Shown: positions 14,866 to 23,482, counted from the stretch's first letter. The stretch: DNA of 36,857 nucleotides from Desulfobacterales bacterium (GCA_016209225.1 JACQWO010000028.1:1-36857); one strand, 5' to 3'. The notes: a model not told the origin generated them from the letters alone. A program made the numbers and translations.

Positions 14866-16406
14866 ATGATAAATGCAGATCCTTGATGATCCAGGGAACA
14901 GCGTCACACGTTGGAAAGAGTGTGCTGGTTGCCGCATTCTGCAGGATACTCAGACAGGATGGGTATAATGTGGCGCCCTTCAAGGCCCAGAACATGGCGC
15001 TCAACTCTTTCATCACCAGGGACGGCAGAGAAATGGGGAGGGCGCAGGTCGTGCAGGCGGAAGCCGCCGGTTTGGAGCCGGAGGTGGATATGAATCCTGT
15101 ATTGATAAAGCCGAATACGGATATCGGAGCCCAGATAATAATTCATGGCAGGGTTTACAAAAATATGTCTGCCAGCCTGTATCATAGTTTCAAAAAAGAT
15201 GCCCTTGGATTTGTCAGGGAGAGTTTCAGGAGATTGAGTGAGAAATACGACTTCATAGTGATAGAAGGAGCGGGATCCCCCGCGGAGATAAACCTGCGGG
15301 AAAATGATATTGCTAACATGGGAATGGCTGAAATTGCGGACTGTCCTGTAGTGCTGGCAGGGGACATAGACAGAGGAGGGGTATTTGCCTCTCTCGTTGG
15401 CACCATGGAACTACTTACCGAAGAAGAGAGACAAAGGATTAAGGGCTTTATCATCAACAAGTTCAGGGGCGATATCTCCCTTCTGAAACCAGGGCTCGAT
15501 TTTTTAGAAAAAAGAACGGGAATTCCTGTATTGGGTACCATACCCTATTTTAAAGACATTTATATCCAGGAAGAGGACAGCGTATCACTGGAGAGATTGA
15601 TGGCTGCGAACAAGAACGGAAAGGTTGATATAGCGGTTATATATCTTCCCCATATCTCGAATTTTACAGATTTTGACCCATTTGAAAGAGAGCCTGATGT
15701 CAACCTCCGGTATGTTGGTCATGGTGAGGGTATTGGCGACGCAGAGGTCATTATCATACCGGGAAGCAAAAACACTATCGATGACCTTAACTATCTGTAT
15801 AATTGCGGCTATGCAGGGGAGATACTCAGGCACTATAAAAAGGGTGGATCGGTCGTTGGCGTCTGTGGAGGCTATCAGATGCTCGGTGAATGCATTGCCG
15901 ACCCTTATCGTGTTGAAACTTCTCTTGGTAAAATATCTGGAATGGGCATTCTGCCTGTAAGTACAACTATAGAAAAGGAAAAGGTGACATCTCAGGTATG
16001 CGCGAAGATCCATCCCTTAAACCGGTTTTTCAAAGATACAGGTGAACTAAAGGGCTATGAAATACACATGGGCCTGACAGGTTTCCAGGAGAAAAGGCAC
16101 ATGTTTGAAATTATCGAGAGAGACGGCTCCCCGATCTCGGTTCCGGATGGATTCATATCCGAAGATGGCAGGGTCTGGGGGACGTATATCCACGGTATCT
16201 TTGACAATGACGGTTTCCGTGAGGAGTTTATCAGACGGATAAAACCGGCAAAAGGCCTTCCCGTTGCTGCAAGAAGCGAATCAGAAACAGATGCTTCTTT
16301 CAACTTCCAGGACTTTAAAGAGACACAATACGACAGGCTGGCAGCGCTTGTCAGAAGAAATATTGATATGGAAACCTTTTACAGGATTGCAGGTCTGAGT
16401 TTATAA
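14862..16406 (+). CDS. cbiP: Cobyric acid synthase CbiP/CobQ
   Basis: CbiP amidates the b, d, e and g side chains of adenosylcobyrinic acid a,c-diamide with glutamine and ATP. The 514-residue protein has P-loop-like MIQGTASHVGKSV (9-21) and the conserved FKAQNMALNSF motif (40-50). DIDRGGVFAS and a C-terminal class I amidotransferase-like domain with Cys335 in VVGVCGGYQMLG and the GTYIHGIFDN motif complete it. Length is typical. It directly follows cbiC with a 4-bp overlap and is the last synthesis gene of the run before exbB. Confidence 0.95.
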   Translation: MNDKCRSLMIQGTASHVGKSVLVAAFCRILRQDGYNVAPFKAQNMALNSFITRDGREMGRAQVVQAEAAGLEPEVDMNPVLIKPNTDIGAQIIIHGRVYKNMSASLYHSFKKDALGFVRESFRRLSEKYDFIVIEGAGSPAEINLRENDIANMGMAEIADCPVVLAGDIDRGGVFASLVGTMELLTEEERQRIKGFIINKFRGDISLLKPGLDFLEKRTGIPVLGTIPYFKDIYIQEEDSVSLERLMAANKNGKVDIAVIYLPHISNFTDFDPFEREPDVNLRYVGHGEGIGDAEVIIIPGSKNTIDDLNYLYNCGYAGEILRHYKKGGSVVGVCGGYQMLGECIADPYRVETSLGKISGMGILPVSTTIEKEKVTSQVCAKIHPLNRFFKDTGELKGYEIHMGLTGFQEKRHMFEIIERDGSPISVPDGFISEDGRVWGTYIHGIFDNDGFREEFIRRIKPAKGLPVAARSESETDASFNFQDFKETQYDRLAALVRRNIDMETFYRIAGLSL

Positions 16407-16417
16407 AGGGGGCATAG

Positions 16418-17035
16418 ATGTTAGATTATTTTTTAAAAGGTGGCCCGGTAATGTATCCGCTTTTACTGTGTTCATTGATTGCCTTTACTTTTGTAATTGA
16501 GCGGATCATCTTCTGGGTAAGAGAGGAGAAAAGGAGGAACCAAAATTTGGTTGATGAGGTTCTGAACTTTGCAGAAAAAGGTGATTATCAGAAGGCAGCT
16601 GAAATGGCTGGTGGCTGTGGTGATTATGTAGCAAAGGTCCTTTTCAGTGGGCTGGTTCACCGTGATTTTTCTCTGACCAGCGCCATGGAGATGGCTGCTG
16701 CAGAGGAGACAAAAAGGATGAAAAAGTATCTAAGCATCCTTGATACAATGGTAACCCTTTCGCCTCTTTTAGGGATACTGGGGACGGTCACAGGCATAAT
16801 CCACTCCTTTGAGCTTTTGGGTTCCACCGGGATTGAACACCCAGAGGCTGTAACGGCAGGGATCGCGGAGGCATTGATAACAACAGCTGCTGGTTTGATT
16901 ATAGCGATACCCACGTTATTTTCATACAATTACTTTTTGTCCAAGACGGATGATGCCATTTTGAACATGGAGAAGTATGGGACAGACCTGGAGATTGTCT
17001 TTGAGAAGAACAGATCGGGAGTTAAGAGTCAGTAG
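16418..17035 (+). CDS. exbB: MotA/TolQ/ExbB family proton channel protein
   Basis: ExbB forms the inner-membrane proton channel that, with ExbD, energises TonB. The 205-residue protein has a first membrane helix near residues 12-32, a cytoplasmic loop, and two further helices at about 107-130 and 148-172. The family signature LGILGTVTGIIHSFE and AEALITTAAGLIIAIPTLF are visible. It starts 11 bp after cbiP. The order exbB-exbD-tonB after btuB and the cbi genes indicates a system dedicated to corrinoid uptake, though it could serve other receptors. TolQ is the paralogous alternative, but no tolA or tolB is nearby. Confidence 0.92.
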   Translation: MLDYFLKGGPVMYPLLLCSLIAFTFVIERIIFWVREEKRRNQNLVDEVLNFAEKGDYQKAAEMAGGCGDYVAKVLFSGLVHRDFSLTSAMEMAAAEETKRMKKYLSILDTMVTLSPLLGILGTVTGIIHSFELLGSTGIEHPEAVTAGIAEALITTAAGLIIAIPTLFSYNYFLSKTDDAILNMEKYGTDLEIVFEKNRSGVKSQ

Positions 17036-17072
17036 ATGGGGGATTTGAGCAACAACTCGTTAAGATGAGGTT

Positions 17073-17510
17073 ATGATGAAAATAAAACAAAACAGCCAAA
17101 AACGTGCCCGGATAGAGATGATCCCCCTTATTGATGTGATGTTTCTGATTCTGGCCTTTTTCATATATGGTATGCTTTCCATGGTCATTCATAGAGGTAT
17201 CAGTGTGAATCTTCCAAGGGCAAGTAGTGCTGTGCTTGACAAGGAAGATTATATATCTCTAAGTATTGCCGAGGGGGGGGATATTTACTTAGATAAGATG
17301 AATATCTCAATTGAAGAGATGGAACCATTGCTGCTCAGCGCAAGAGAATCTAACCCAAAGGTGCGGGTTTTTATAAGGGGCGACAGAATGGCCAGGTATG
17401 AAAGGGTAATAGAAGTGTTGGACATCGTGAGAAAAGCAGGAATTAGCAAGGTCTCCATGGAGACAGAGTTTGGAGAAGATCAACAGAGACCTGAGGTCAT
17501 TAATCAGTGA
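17073..17510 (+). CDS. exbD: Biopolymer transport protein ExbD
   Basis: ExbD is the second stator subunit. It is 145 residues long with a short cytoplasmic N-terminus, a single membrane helix near 16-38 containing the proton-carrying aspartate in IPLIDVMFLILAFF, and a periplasmic domain ending in EVLDIVRKAGISKVSMET. Length and topology fit ExbD/TolR. ATG 17073 or the adjacent ATG 17076 may be used. It sits between exbB and tonB. Confidence 0.92.
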   Translation: MMKIKQNSQKRARIEMIPLIDVMFLILAFFIYGMLSMVIHRGISVNLPRASSAVLDKEDYISLSIAEGGDIYLDKMNISIEEMEPLLLSARESNPKVRVFIRGDRMARYERVIEVLDIVRKAGISKVSMETEFGEDQQRPEVINQ

Positions 17511-17519
17511 GCAAGAGGA

Positions 17520-18299
17520 ATGTTTAACCGAGATTTGCTTGTGGCGGTTTGCATCGCCTTTATATTTCATGCCGGAGTTTTTTTAATAAGTTCTCCGCAG
17601 ACAACCACCTTGCCCGAAGGTATAGAAAAAAGGAAGATGATAGAGATATCTCTGTCTGAAATTCCAAGACCGAAACCACTTTTATCTGAACCTGTCAATA
17701 GTCCAAAGAAGGTGGTTAAAAGTGAAGACAAAAGGACTGCTGAGCCTGGACCTAAATCCCAATCTCAACCTCATCAATCCCAGCCTCAATCTGAACCCAA
17801 GATTATGCCACCTACAGAGATTCCTTCTCCAACTAAAGAGATAATAAACGAGAAGGATGCAGTTTCGAGGAAACAAGAGATAAAGGAAGGGAACGAAACA
17901 TCTGTAACCAAAGACAATGATGAAGGGACAAATCGGGGAAGACCAATTGCCTCTACAATTGATGGCTGGCGTGTGTCAGGTGGTGACTCAATCCGAGAGA
18001 AAAATAAGGACAAACCAGTTTTGCCCAGCACTGCCCCTTCTTTGATCGAGAATCCTAAGCCCCCCTATCCAATGATAGCAAGAAGGAGAAAGATGGAAGG
18101 GGTCGTATTGCTCAGAGTAGAAGTTTTGGCAGATGGAGGAGTGGGTGAAATAGAGGTAAAAAGATCCTCTGGTTACAACATACTGGACGAGACTGCTTTA
18201 AGAGCAGTAAAAAAGTGGAGGTTCTTGCCTGCCACATTGAATGGCATTAGTGTTAAAGTCTGGGCAAGCATTCCTATAAGGTTTGAATTGGAAAGATGA
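17520..18299 (+). CDS. tonB: TonB energy-transducing protein
   Basis: This 259-residue protein has an N-terminal membrane anchor at about residues 5-25, a Pro/Gln/Ser/Lys-rich periplasm-spanning stretch (about 45-150), and a C-terminal TonB domain from about 180: PPYPMIARRRKMEGVVLLRV, SSGYNILDETALRAVKKWRF and a final SIPIRFELE strand. The C-terminal domain would bind the TonB box of BtuB (EVVVTASR) and transmit the proton-motive force gathered by ExbB/ExbD. The gene begins 9 bp after exbD and is the last of the cobalamin run. No terminator with a T-run was seen directly after it. Confidence 0.93.
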   Translation: MFNRDLLVAVCIAFIFHAGVFLISSPQTTTLPEGIEKRKMIEISLSEIPRPKPLLSEPVNSPKKVVKSEDKRTAEPGPKSQSQPHQSQPQSEPKIMPPTEIPSPTKEIINEKDAVSRKQEIKEGNETSVTKDNDEGTNRGRPIASTIDGWRVSGGDSIREKNKDKPVLPSTAPSLIENPKPPYPMIARRRKMEGVVLLRVEVLADGGVGEIEVKRSSGYNILDETALRAVKKWRFLPATLNGISVKVWASIPIRFELER

Positions 18300-19223
18300 G
18301 GGAAAAGATAAAAATATGGGGTGCCTTCCCAACATCAACATGGAGTATTCACTAAATTATTAAAATCTCTTTTAATAACTAACAACCACCTCAACCCAGA
18401 AAGAGAAACCGCACAACATGAGTAATTCAACATTCACATCAACTTTAAGATTAGCTAAATCATCAGAAAACAAGAGCAGAACAACATTTCAATTACAGCG
18501 CGAACATTAACTAGAACAGGAACCTCGGAAATGCACCCCTTATATTTGTATTTTAATAGGTGAACTGTTACTACCTTCCCACCTCTTTATTATGCTATTT
18601 TAGGATATCTATCCAGTCAGATCGCTTTCTTCCTAGAACTTTACGATTGTTGGTTTTAGACAACTTTGCCTTTTTGCCAAACCGTGCGAAGAGTTGCGCC
18701 AGGTTTTTTGAAAACGCAGGAAAAGTTCTATTGTTTTTAATTTCCTCTATCATGTTTTGTCCTTTTGTTTATCCTTGAATAATGTTACCTTCTTGACCTT
18801 TCTAAACCAGCAATTAACATGCCAAAAATCATAGACCTATTTATAAAACCTTTCCAGACTTGATAGTACAAGCTTTAATGACATTGTTGGTATGTTTTGA
18901 TTGTAGCTTAAGATTTTGAGATTGAGACAGTATTGTACCTATGCTTGATAGTAACTGTTGAGATGCTGGTACTAAAGGATCAAAAAACTGGGGCAAATTG
19001 ACAAAATGGGATATTGTGGCTCAATATGTCTGCTGTGAGAGAGATGCTCTCAACCCTGGGGTTCAAATCTGTCTCGATATTTTATGGATACCTGCCTAAT
19101 TGGTTCACACTAAAAAACTCTCTTTTCCGCTCTCTGGTTCAGGTTTTTTGACCCATCTATGACTCGCTCCAGGCAGTTTACAGAGATCAGTGAACAGGGA
19201 TCAGAAAGATTGGTAGGAAATTG
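18300..19223. other. Gene-free AT-rich gap
   Basis: No convincing gene was found between tonB and the minus-strand lysR gene. A 72-codon frame at 18560-18778 has no ribosome-binding site and no recognisable motif. A tRNA-like string near 19012-19085 fails to pair in the T arm. One arm of an inverted repeat lies at 19146-19175. The rest looks like decayed or spacer DNA. Confidence 0.5.
19146..19175 (+). repeat. Left arm of a 30-bp inverted repeat flanking lysR and the gamma subunit
   Basis: These 30 bases match the reverse complement of 20839-20868 at 27 of 30 positions. Shared cores are TTTTGAC, CATCTA, GACTCGCT and CAGGCA. Similarity stops abruptly on both sides. Confidence 0.75.
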
Positions 19224-20120
19224 CTAAATGGAACTGTTTTCCGTTAAGAAACCAATAAAGGCATCTACCAGAGGGGATTTTGTCCTTCCTTTATGAAATA
19301 CAATATAGAAGTGTCTAATGAGTTCGAGACCCTGGATATTGACTTCTCGGAGCACCCCAAATCTCAATTCATCCTCCACTGCTCTCTTGGAAAGGATAGA
19401 GACGCCAAGTCCAGCCTTGATTCCTTGCCTGATTGCTTCGGTACTCCCCATTTCAGCTATAACCTTTAAGGTGTTTAAATTAATCCCAACATCAAGCAGG
19501 GCCTTTTCCATGGTTATACGGGTTCCTGAGCCTCTTTCTCTCGAAATGAAGGGTTGGTCTTTAAGCTCTTCCGGCTTTATAGAGGTTCTTGATTTCCATG
19601 GATGGGAGGGAGGGATGACTAAGATCAGTTCATCCTTAATGAATTCACTGTATTGAAGTCTTCTATCTTGAATCTTTGCTCCCACAATACCCATCTCGAT
19701 TCTGTTATTAAGCACCTGGTCTATAATCTCTTTTGTATCTCCAATCCTTAAACATATAGAAATATTTGGATAATTATCCTTAAATTTGCCGAGTAAATGG
19801 GGCAAAACATATTCTCCGGGTATATTGCTTCCCCCGATAGTAATCTCACCAGCCATTTTACCTGAAAAATTTTCTATGACTTGTTTTGCCTCAACCCTTA
19901 GTTCCAATATCTTCTTGGCATACCTGTATAAGATTTCTCCGGCTTTGGTGGGGATAACCTCTCTTCCCATCCTATCTAAAAGTCTGGCACCCAGATGATC
20001 CTCCAGAGATTTAATATGTTCGCTGATGGTAGGTTGAGTTAAGTATATTGCTTCGCCTGCCTTTGAAAAGCTACCCAGTTCAACAACCTTACAGAATATC
20101 TCTAACTGCCTTAAATCCAT
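19224..20120 (-). CDS. LysR family transcriptional regulator
   Basis: This 298-residue LysR-type regulator has an N-terminal winged helix-turn-helix (MDLRQLEIFCKVVELGSFSK, then AIYLTQPTISEHIKSLEDHL). A linker helix follows, then a type 2 periplasmic-binding-like effector domain from about residue 90 (EITIGGSNIPGEYVLP). Sequence style resembles the CysB/CysL group and the LysR regulators that accompany selenium metabolism genes in deltaproteobacteria. No selenium gene is present here, so that is only a hint. It is the last gene of the minus-strand oxidoreductase operon, 70 bp after the gamma subunit, and may regulate that operon or the divergent pan operon. Confidence 0.88.
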   Translation of the reverse strand: MDLRQLEIFCKVVELGSFSKAGEAIYLTQPTISEHIKSLEDHLGARLLDRMGREVIPTKAGEILYRYAKKILELRVEAKQVIENFSGKMAGEITIGGSNIPGEYVLPHLLGKFKDNYPNISICLRIGDTKEIIDQVLNNRIEMGIVGAKIQDRRLQYSEFIKDELILVIPPSHPWKSRTSIKPEELKDQPFISRERGSGTRITMEKALLDVGINLNTLKVIAEMGSTEAIRQGIKAGLGVSILSKRAVEDELRFGVLREVNIQGLELIRHFYIVFHKGRTKSPLVDAFIGFLTENSSI

Positions 20121-20190
20121 TGTTTTATTGTGCCCCAGAATTATAAATTATAGTGTGTATACCCCACGTGGCTTTTACACAAACAGCCAC

Positions 20191-20745
20191 CTATACTAAC
20201 CCAGCCCCTCTTTCCAATGCCTGCTTGTTGACTGGTATCAGGGATTCTTTTCCCTCTTCCCTCAGTTTCCTCTCCAATTCTGTTTCGATCTCTTCCAAGG
20301 GAAGTATATCTGTGGCTTTCGCTACAGCCCCAAGGAGAATCAGATTGGAGACCTGATTAGAACCCAAGTCTACAGCAATATCACTGGCAGGTATTTTAAA
20401 TACCTTTAAGTCTTCCCTTTTTATTTCCCTTTTTACGACAGAGCTGTCGAGGAAGAGCATCCCATTTGGTGCAACCTTCTCTTCAAACATATCCAATGAA
20501 AAGAGACTCATCACCACTACTATTTCTGGCCTTGAAATGATAGGGGAATTGATCTCTTTCTGAGAAAGAATAACTGTACAGTCTACCTCACCACCTCGCA
20601 TTGCTGCAGAATAAGAAGGGAACCATGTTACAAACTTGAAACTGTTCATGCCTGCCTGGGCTAACAATAACCCAGCAGTCAGTACCCCCTGACCTCCCAA
20701 CCCCCCTAATTTTACTACCCTTTTGGTGGTTTGAGTTACTTCCAT
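20191..20745 (-). CDS. 2-oxoacid:ferredoxin oxidoreductase gamma subunit
   Basis: This is the gamma subunit of a heterotetrameric 2-oxoacid:ferredoxin oxidoreductase (PFOR/KOR/VOR superfamily), 184 residues. The family motif GLGGQGVLTAGLLLA is at about 14-28, with WFPSYSAAMRGGEVDCTVILS near 41-61. The subunit helps bind CoA and closes the active complex. It follows the beta-subunit gene on the minus strand after a 132-bp gap. That gap contains one arm of an inverted repeat (20839-20868), unusual because the other subunit genes are closer together. Substrate cannot be determined from this subunit. Confidence 0.88.
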   Translation of the reverse strand: MEVTQTTKRVVKLGGLGGQGVLTAGLLLAQAGMNSFKFVTWFPSYSAAMRGGEVDCTVILSQKEINSPIISRPEIVVVMSLFSLDMFEEKVAPNGMLFLDSSVVKREIKREDLKVFKIPASDIAVDLGSNQVSNLILLGAVAKATDILPLEEIETELERKLREEGKESLIPVNKQALERGAGLV

Positions 20746-20838
20746 CTGTTATCCCCCCATCCCTTTTTATATTAAACGATGATAATGAGTAACCAAGTCT
20801 CTTCAAAATAACCCCTAAATACAAAACAACTTGAAAAA

Positions 20839-20868
20839 TGCCTGAAGCGAGTCCTAGATGTGTCAAAA
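20839..20868 (-). repeat. Right arm of the 30-bp inverted repeat
   Basis: On the minus strand this 30-base stretch matches 19146-19175 at 27 of 30 positions. It lies in the gap between the beta and gamma subunit genes, so the pair of arms brackets the gamma subunit and lysR genes. Confidence 0.75.
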
Positions 20869-20877
20869 GTGCCGTGA

Positions 20878-21648
20878 CTAAATGATTCTCTCAACATTTT
20901 TAAATTCACCCAGAGGATACTCTGGTATCATCTCTTCCGCTATCCTTTTCATCGCTTCACTAGCGGTTAACCTCCAGGACCCAGGACAGGCAGAGAGAAA
21001 CTCCACGATACTGTATCCAACACCATCTATCTGTTTTTGAAAGGCGACCTTTAGTGCCTTTTTTGCTCGATTATAGTTAGCCGGGGTGTTAACAGCGCAA
21101 CGGGCAGAATAGGCAACCCCCTTTAGATTAGACAAAAACTCTGCAATATGTATTGGGAAACCCGCAGTTTTTGGATCCCGGCCATCAGGGGTAGTCGTTG
21201 TTTTTTGCCCCAGTAGGGTTGTTGGGGCCAATTGACCGCCAGTTGTTCCATAGTTGGCATTGTTCAAGAAGATAGTGGTGATCTTTTCAAAACGATTTAT
21301 TGCATTTATTATACATCCCATCCCTATAGCTGCCAGGTCTCCATCTCCTTGTATATTAAATACTATTGGTTTCCCAAAATGAGCATGCTTTATCCCGGTA
21401 GCAACGGCAGGGGACCTTCCGTGGGCGCTGTCTATAAAGTCAAGATCGAAATACTGGGTGTTAATAAACGTGCAGCCTACCGAAGAAACGCCTATGGTAT
21501 CACCCTCAATATCCATCTCTTCTATAACCTCAGCAAGGAGAGAGGTTATAATCCCGTAGTGACAACCTGGGCAGTACATTAATGGGAGGTCTTTTTTTAG
21601 CCTGGGTCTGCCGTATACCTTGATTTTTTCCTTCTTATTTTTTTTCAT
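20878..21648 (-). CDS. 2-oxoacid:ferredoxin oxidoreductase beta subunit (thiamine diphosphate)
   Basis: The beta subunit binds thiamine diphosphate and carries out the decarboxylation. It is 256 residues long, with YCPGCHYG (Cys26, Cys29) and SSVGCTF (Cys59) near the N-terminus. The thiamine diphosphate/Mg motif starts at GDGDLAAIGMG (101-111) and continues to NNANYGTTGGQ. The AHGRSPAVATGIK stretch is typical of KOR/VOR beta chains. Its start overlaps the alpha-subunit stop by 4 bp, so the two are coupled. KorB and VorA are the likely equivalents; the exact 2-oxoacid is not determined. Confidence 0.9.
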   Translation of the reverse strand: MKKNKKEKIKVYGRPRLKKDLPLMYCPGCHYGIITSLLAEVIEEMDIEGDTIGVSSVGCTFINTQYFDLDFIDSAHGRSPAVATGIKHAHFGKPIVFNIQGDGDLAAIGMGCIINAINRFEKITTIFLNNANYGTTGGQLAPTTLLGQKTTTTPDGRDPKTAGFPIHIAEFLSNLKGVAYSARCAVNTPANYNRAKKALKVAFQKQIDGVGYSIVEFLSACPGSWRLTASEAMKRIAEEMIPEYPLGEFKNVERII

Positions 21649-22718
21649 GTCAGCTTCTTAACCTCCTCAATAACCCTGTCAGGGAATATCATGCCCCCAG
21701 GCCCTGGTAGGTGACGTGCCGTTCCTCCAAGGAAATAGACTTCACCTCTTCCTTCCACTGCGCACCGGACATCTTCTATCATCTGTTCTAAGCCATCTTC
21801 TACAACCAGAAACTTATTGGCATGAGATGTTAAATCCTTTATGGGTTTATAAGGAAACGGCCAGAGGGTTATAGGGCGAATCAGCCCTACTTTGAAACCC
21901 TCTGACCGCGCTATATCAACAGCCTCCTTGGATATTCGAGCGGAAGAGCCATAAGCCACCAGGATAAAATTGGCATCTTCAGTCATGTAATTTTCGTATC
22001 TGACCTCATTGGCTTCAATCTCGTGAAACTTATCTCCCAGTACCTTTAGCCCATCTCTGGTTGGTCTTGTAAGTAAATTAGAACAGGATATAAAATCCCG
22101 TCTTCCCCCTTTATGGGCTTTGCCTTTTAGCGCCCAGTCTTTTTCAGGGAGGGAGTCAAACTCAAGGGTTCTTAACTCTATGGATTCTGCCATTTCAGCT
22201 ATTATGCCATCAGAAAGAACCAATACCAGATTCCTGTATTTATCTGCTAAGTAAAAGGCTAACTGAATGAATTCAAAACACTCTTTAACAGAGGCCGGGG
22301 CAAGAACAATATTCCTGTACCCGCCATGCCCCCCTCCTTTGGTAACCTGCAGATAGTCCATCTGGGCTGTCTGGGTGGTCCCCATCCCTGGCCCACCTCG
22401 CTGAACATTGACTACCACACACGGCAACTCAGCCATTGCAATGTGTGAAATACCTTCCTGCATTAAACTGAATCCAACACTGGCTGTGGAAGTCATTGCC
22501 CTTACTCCGGCAGCAGCAGCACCGTATACCATATTTATTGAAGCAGTTTCGCTTTCCGATTGAACGAAAACACCTCCTATTTTGGGGAGCTCTCCGGCAA
22601 AGAACTCTGTGCATTGGTTCTGAGGCGTAATGGGATAGCCAAAAAAGTGCCTACAGCCCGCATAGATGGCTCCATGTCCGATGGCTTCATTCCCCGTGGT
22701 CAAAATTCGTTTAATCAT
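21645..22718 (-). CDS. vorB: 2-oxoacid:ferredoxin oxidoreductase alpha subunit, VorB/KorA-like
   Basis: The alpha subunit supplies the pyrimidine-binding domain of a reversible, CoA-dependent 2-oxoacid:ferredoxin oxidoreductase. The 357-residue protein starts TTGNEAIGHGAIYAGCRHFF and shows GYPITPQNQ, the ESETASINMVYGAAAAGVRAMT block, QRGGPGMGTTQTAQMDYLQ and GGGHGGYRNIVLAPASVKE. The wording closely resembles proteins annotated as 3-methyl-2-oxobutanoate dehydrogenase subunit VorB, but 2-oxoglutarate (KorA) enzymes are similar. The operon order (ferredoxin, alpha, beta, gamma) is that of four-subunit Vor/Kor. Its genomic partner, the divergent pan operon, consumes 3-methyl-2-oxobutanoate, which suits the Vor reading. 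Confidence 0.85.
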   Translation of the reverse strand: MIKRILTTGNEAIGHGAIYAGCRHFFGYPITPQNQCTEFFAGELPKIGGVFVQSESETASINMVYGAAAAGVRAMTSTASVGFSLMQEGISHIAMAELPCVVVNVQRGGPGMGTTQTAQMDYLQVTKGGGHGGYRNIVLAPASVKECFEFIQLAFYLADKYRNLVLVLSDGIIAEMAESIELRTLEFDSLPEKDWALKGKAHKGGRRDFISCSNLLTRPTRDGLKVLGDKFHEIEANEVRYENYMTEDANFILVAYGSSARISKEAVDIARSEGFKVGLIRPITLWPFPYKPIKDLTSHANKFLVVEDGLEQMIEDVRCAVEGRGEVYFLGGTARHLPGPGGMIFPDRVIEEVKKLT

Positions 22719-22924
22719 AATGGATTGACCCCTTCCTCAATAAGTTGATAATACAGAGATTTCTTGTTTAGGCAAATGGACTTAAGGTAACTGTTTCATA
22801 AAACATTCTGATTCCTCGGGATAAAATTCGATGCAAGGATGAAGTAATCAAGTTATGAGGTTTTAAACCAGACAGACAGGTAACATCAGCGGCTTATGGT
22901 TAATGTCATGGGGATTACTGTCTG

Positions 22925-23149
22925 TTAAGAGATATATTTATACACTTCAATTGCGCTCTCTGGGCACATTTTGCCACAGATGGCACATGCTGTGCAGCAT
23001 TCTTCATTCACAAAGATCGGCAATTGGTATCCCTGAGCGCTAAATTTATCTCCTGTAATGACACAGTCTTTAGGACAGAACTCTATACAATATCCACATC
23101 CTTTACAGAATTGTTCGCTTATAACTATTTCCCCTTTACTTTTTGCCAT
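22925..23149 (-). CDS. 4Fe-4S dicluster ferredoxin subunit (KorD/VorD-like)
   Basis: This 74-residue ferredoxin carries two CxxCxxCxxxCP motifs, CKGCGYCIEFCP near the N-terminus and CTACAICGKMCP near the C-terminus, enough for two 4Fe-4S clusters. It is the electron-transfer (delta) subunit of the downstream oxidoreductase and the first gene of that minus-strand operon. The start is preceded by AAGGAG and by a sigma70-like promoter. A 206-bp gap separates it from the alpha subunit; a hairpin with CAGACAG and CTGTCTG arms lies there just after the ferredoxin stop. Confidence 0.92.
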   Translation of the reverse strand: MAKSKGEIVISEQFCKGCGYCIEFCPKDCVITGDKFSAQGYQLPIFVNEECCTACAICGKMCPESAIEVYKYIS

Positions 23150-23201
23150 GATTTTGACTCCTTGTTAATTTTTTAAAAGTTCTCATACTATCTACATAAA
23201 T

Positions 23202-23230
23202 TTTATAGTTGAAAGGGGTGTTAAAATCAA
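23202..23230 (-). promoter_or_regulatory. Sigma70-like promoter for the oxidoreductase operon
   Basis: On the minus strand TTGATT (-35, at 23225-23230) and TATAAA (-10, at 23202-23207) are separated by exactly 17 bases. They lie about 53 bases upstream of the ferredoxin ATG. This is a match to the housekeeping consensus; activity is inferred. Confidence 0.6.
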
Positions 23231-23257
23231 GTTTTTTTTGACCCAGGCTAAAAATCC

Positions 23258-23431
23258 TTGACACAATTGGTTTAATGTGTTAGGAGGTAAAAATACTAGA
23301 AAGATTCAATCTATTGCACCGCTTGGATCCAAATATTTGGACTGAGACGGAAGGAACTTCGGTAGAGTCAATAAATGGGATAGTTGATCAGGGGAACTCC
23401 TCCTAGGTCTATTTGTTAACCCATTAATTAG
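23258..23431 (+). promoter_or_regulatory. Structured leader upstream of the moaD-like/pan operon
   Basis: A TTGACA box at 23258-23263 is followed by about 170 bases that contain several short hairpins, including TCCAAA-TA-TTTGGA near 23326-23339 and GAAGG-AA-CTTC nearby. The leader ends at a strong intrinsic terminator only about 20 bases before the first gene, an arrangement expected of an attenuator or riboswitch. A 'pan' RNA motif is known upstream of pantothenate genes in some deltaproteobacteria and is one candidate, but I could not confirm its consensus. No clear -10 box was found for the TTGACA. Confidence 0.45.
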
Positions 23432-23432
23432 A

Positions 23433-23466
23433 AAGCCTTCTGGACCAGTCCAGAAGGCTTTTTTAT
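23433..23466 (+). terminator. Strong intrinsic terminator before the moaD-like gene
   Basis: AAGCCTTCTGGAC at 23433-23445 has its perfect complement at 23448-23460, immediately followed by a T-rich run (TTTTTTATTTT). It stops transcription just before the moaD-like/panB gene set unless an alternative fold in the leader prevents it. Confidence 0.9.
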
Positions 23467-23482
23467 TTTAAGGTTTTAAGTA

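Noticed and set aside
18560-18778. 72-codon open frame in the gap after tonB
   Set aside because: No ribosome-binding site, unusual composition and no recognisable motif.
19012-19085. tRNA-like sequence with GTGGCTCAAT and GGTTCAAATC strings
   Set aside because: The T stem and acceptor stem do not pair and position 33 is not T in the only possible anticodon loop; at most a decayed tRNA fragment.
23336-23360. CTGAGA string suggesting a TPP riboswitch upstream of the ThiS-like gene
   Set aside because: The other conserved TPP blocks (such as the CTGGATAATGCCAG-like segment) are missing.
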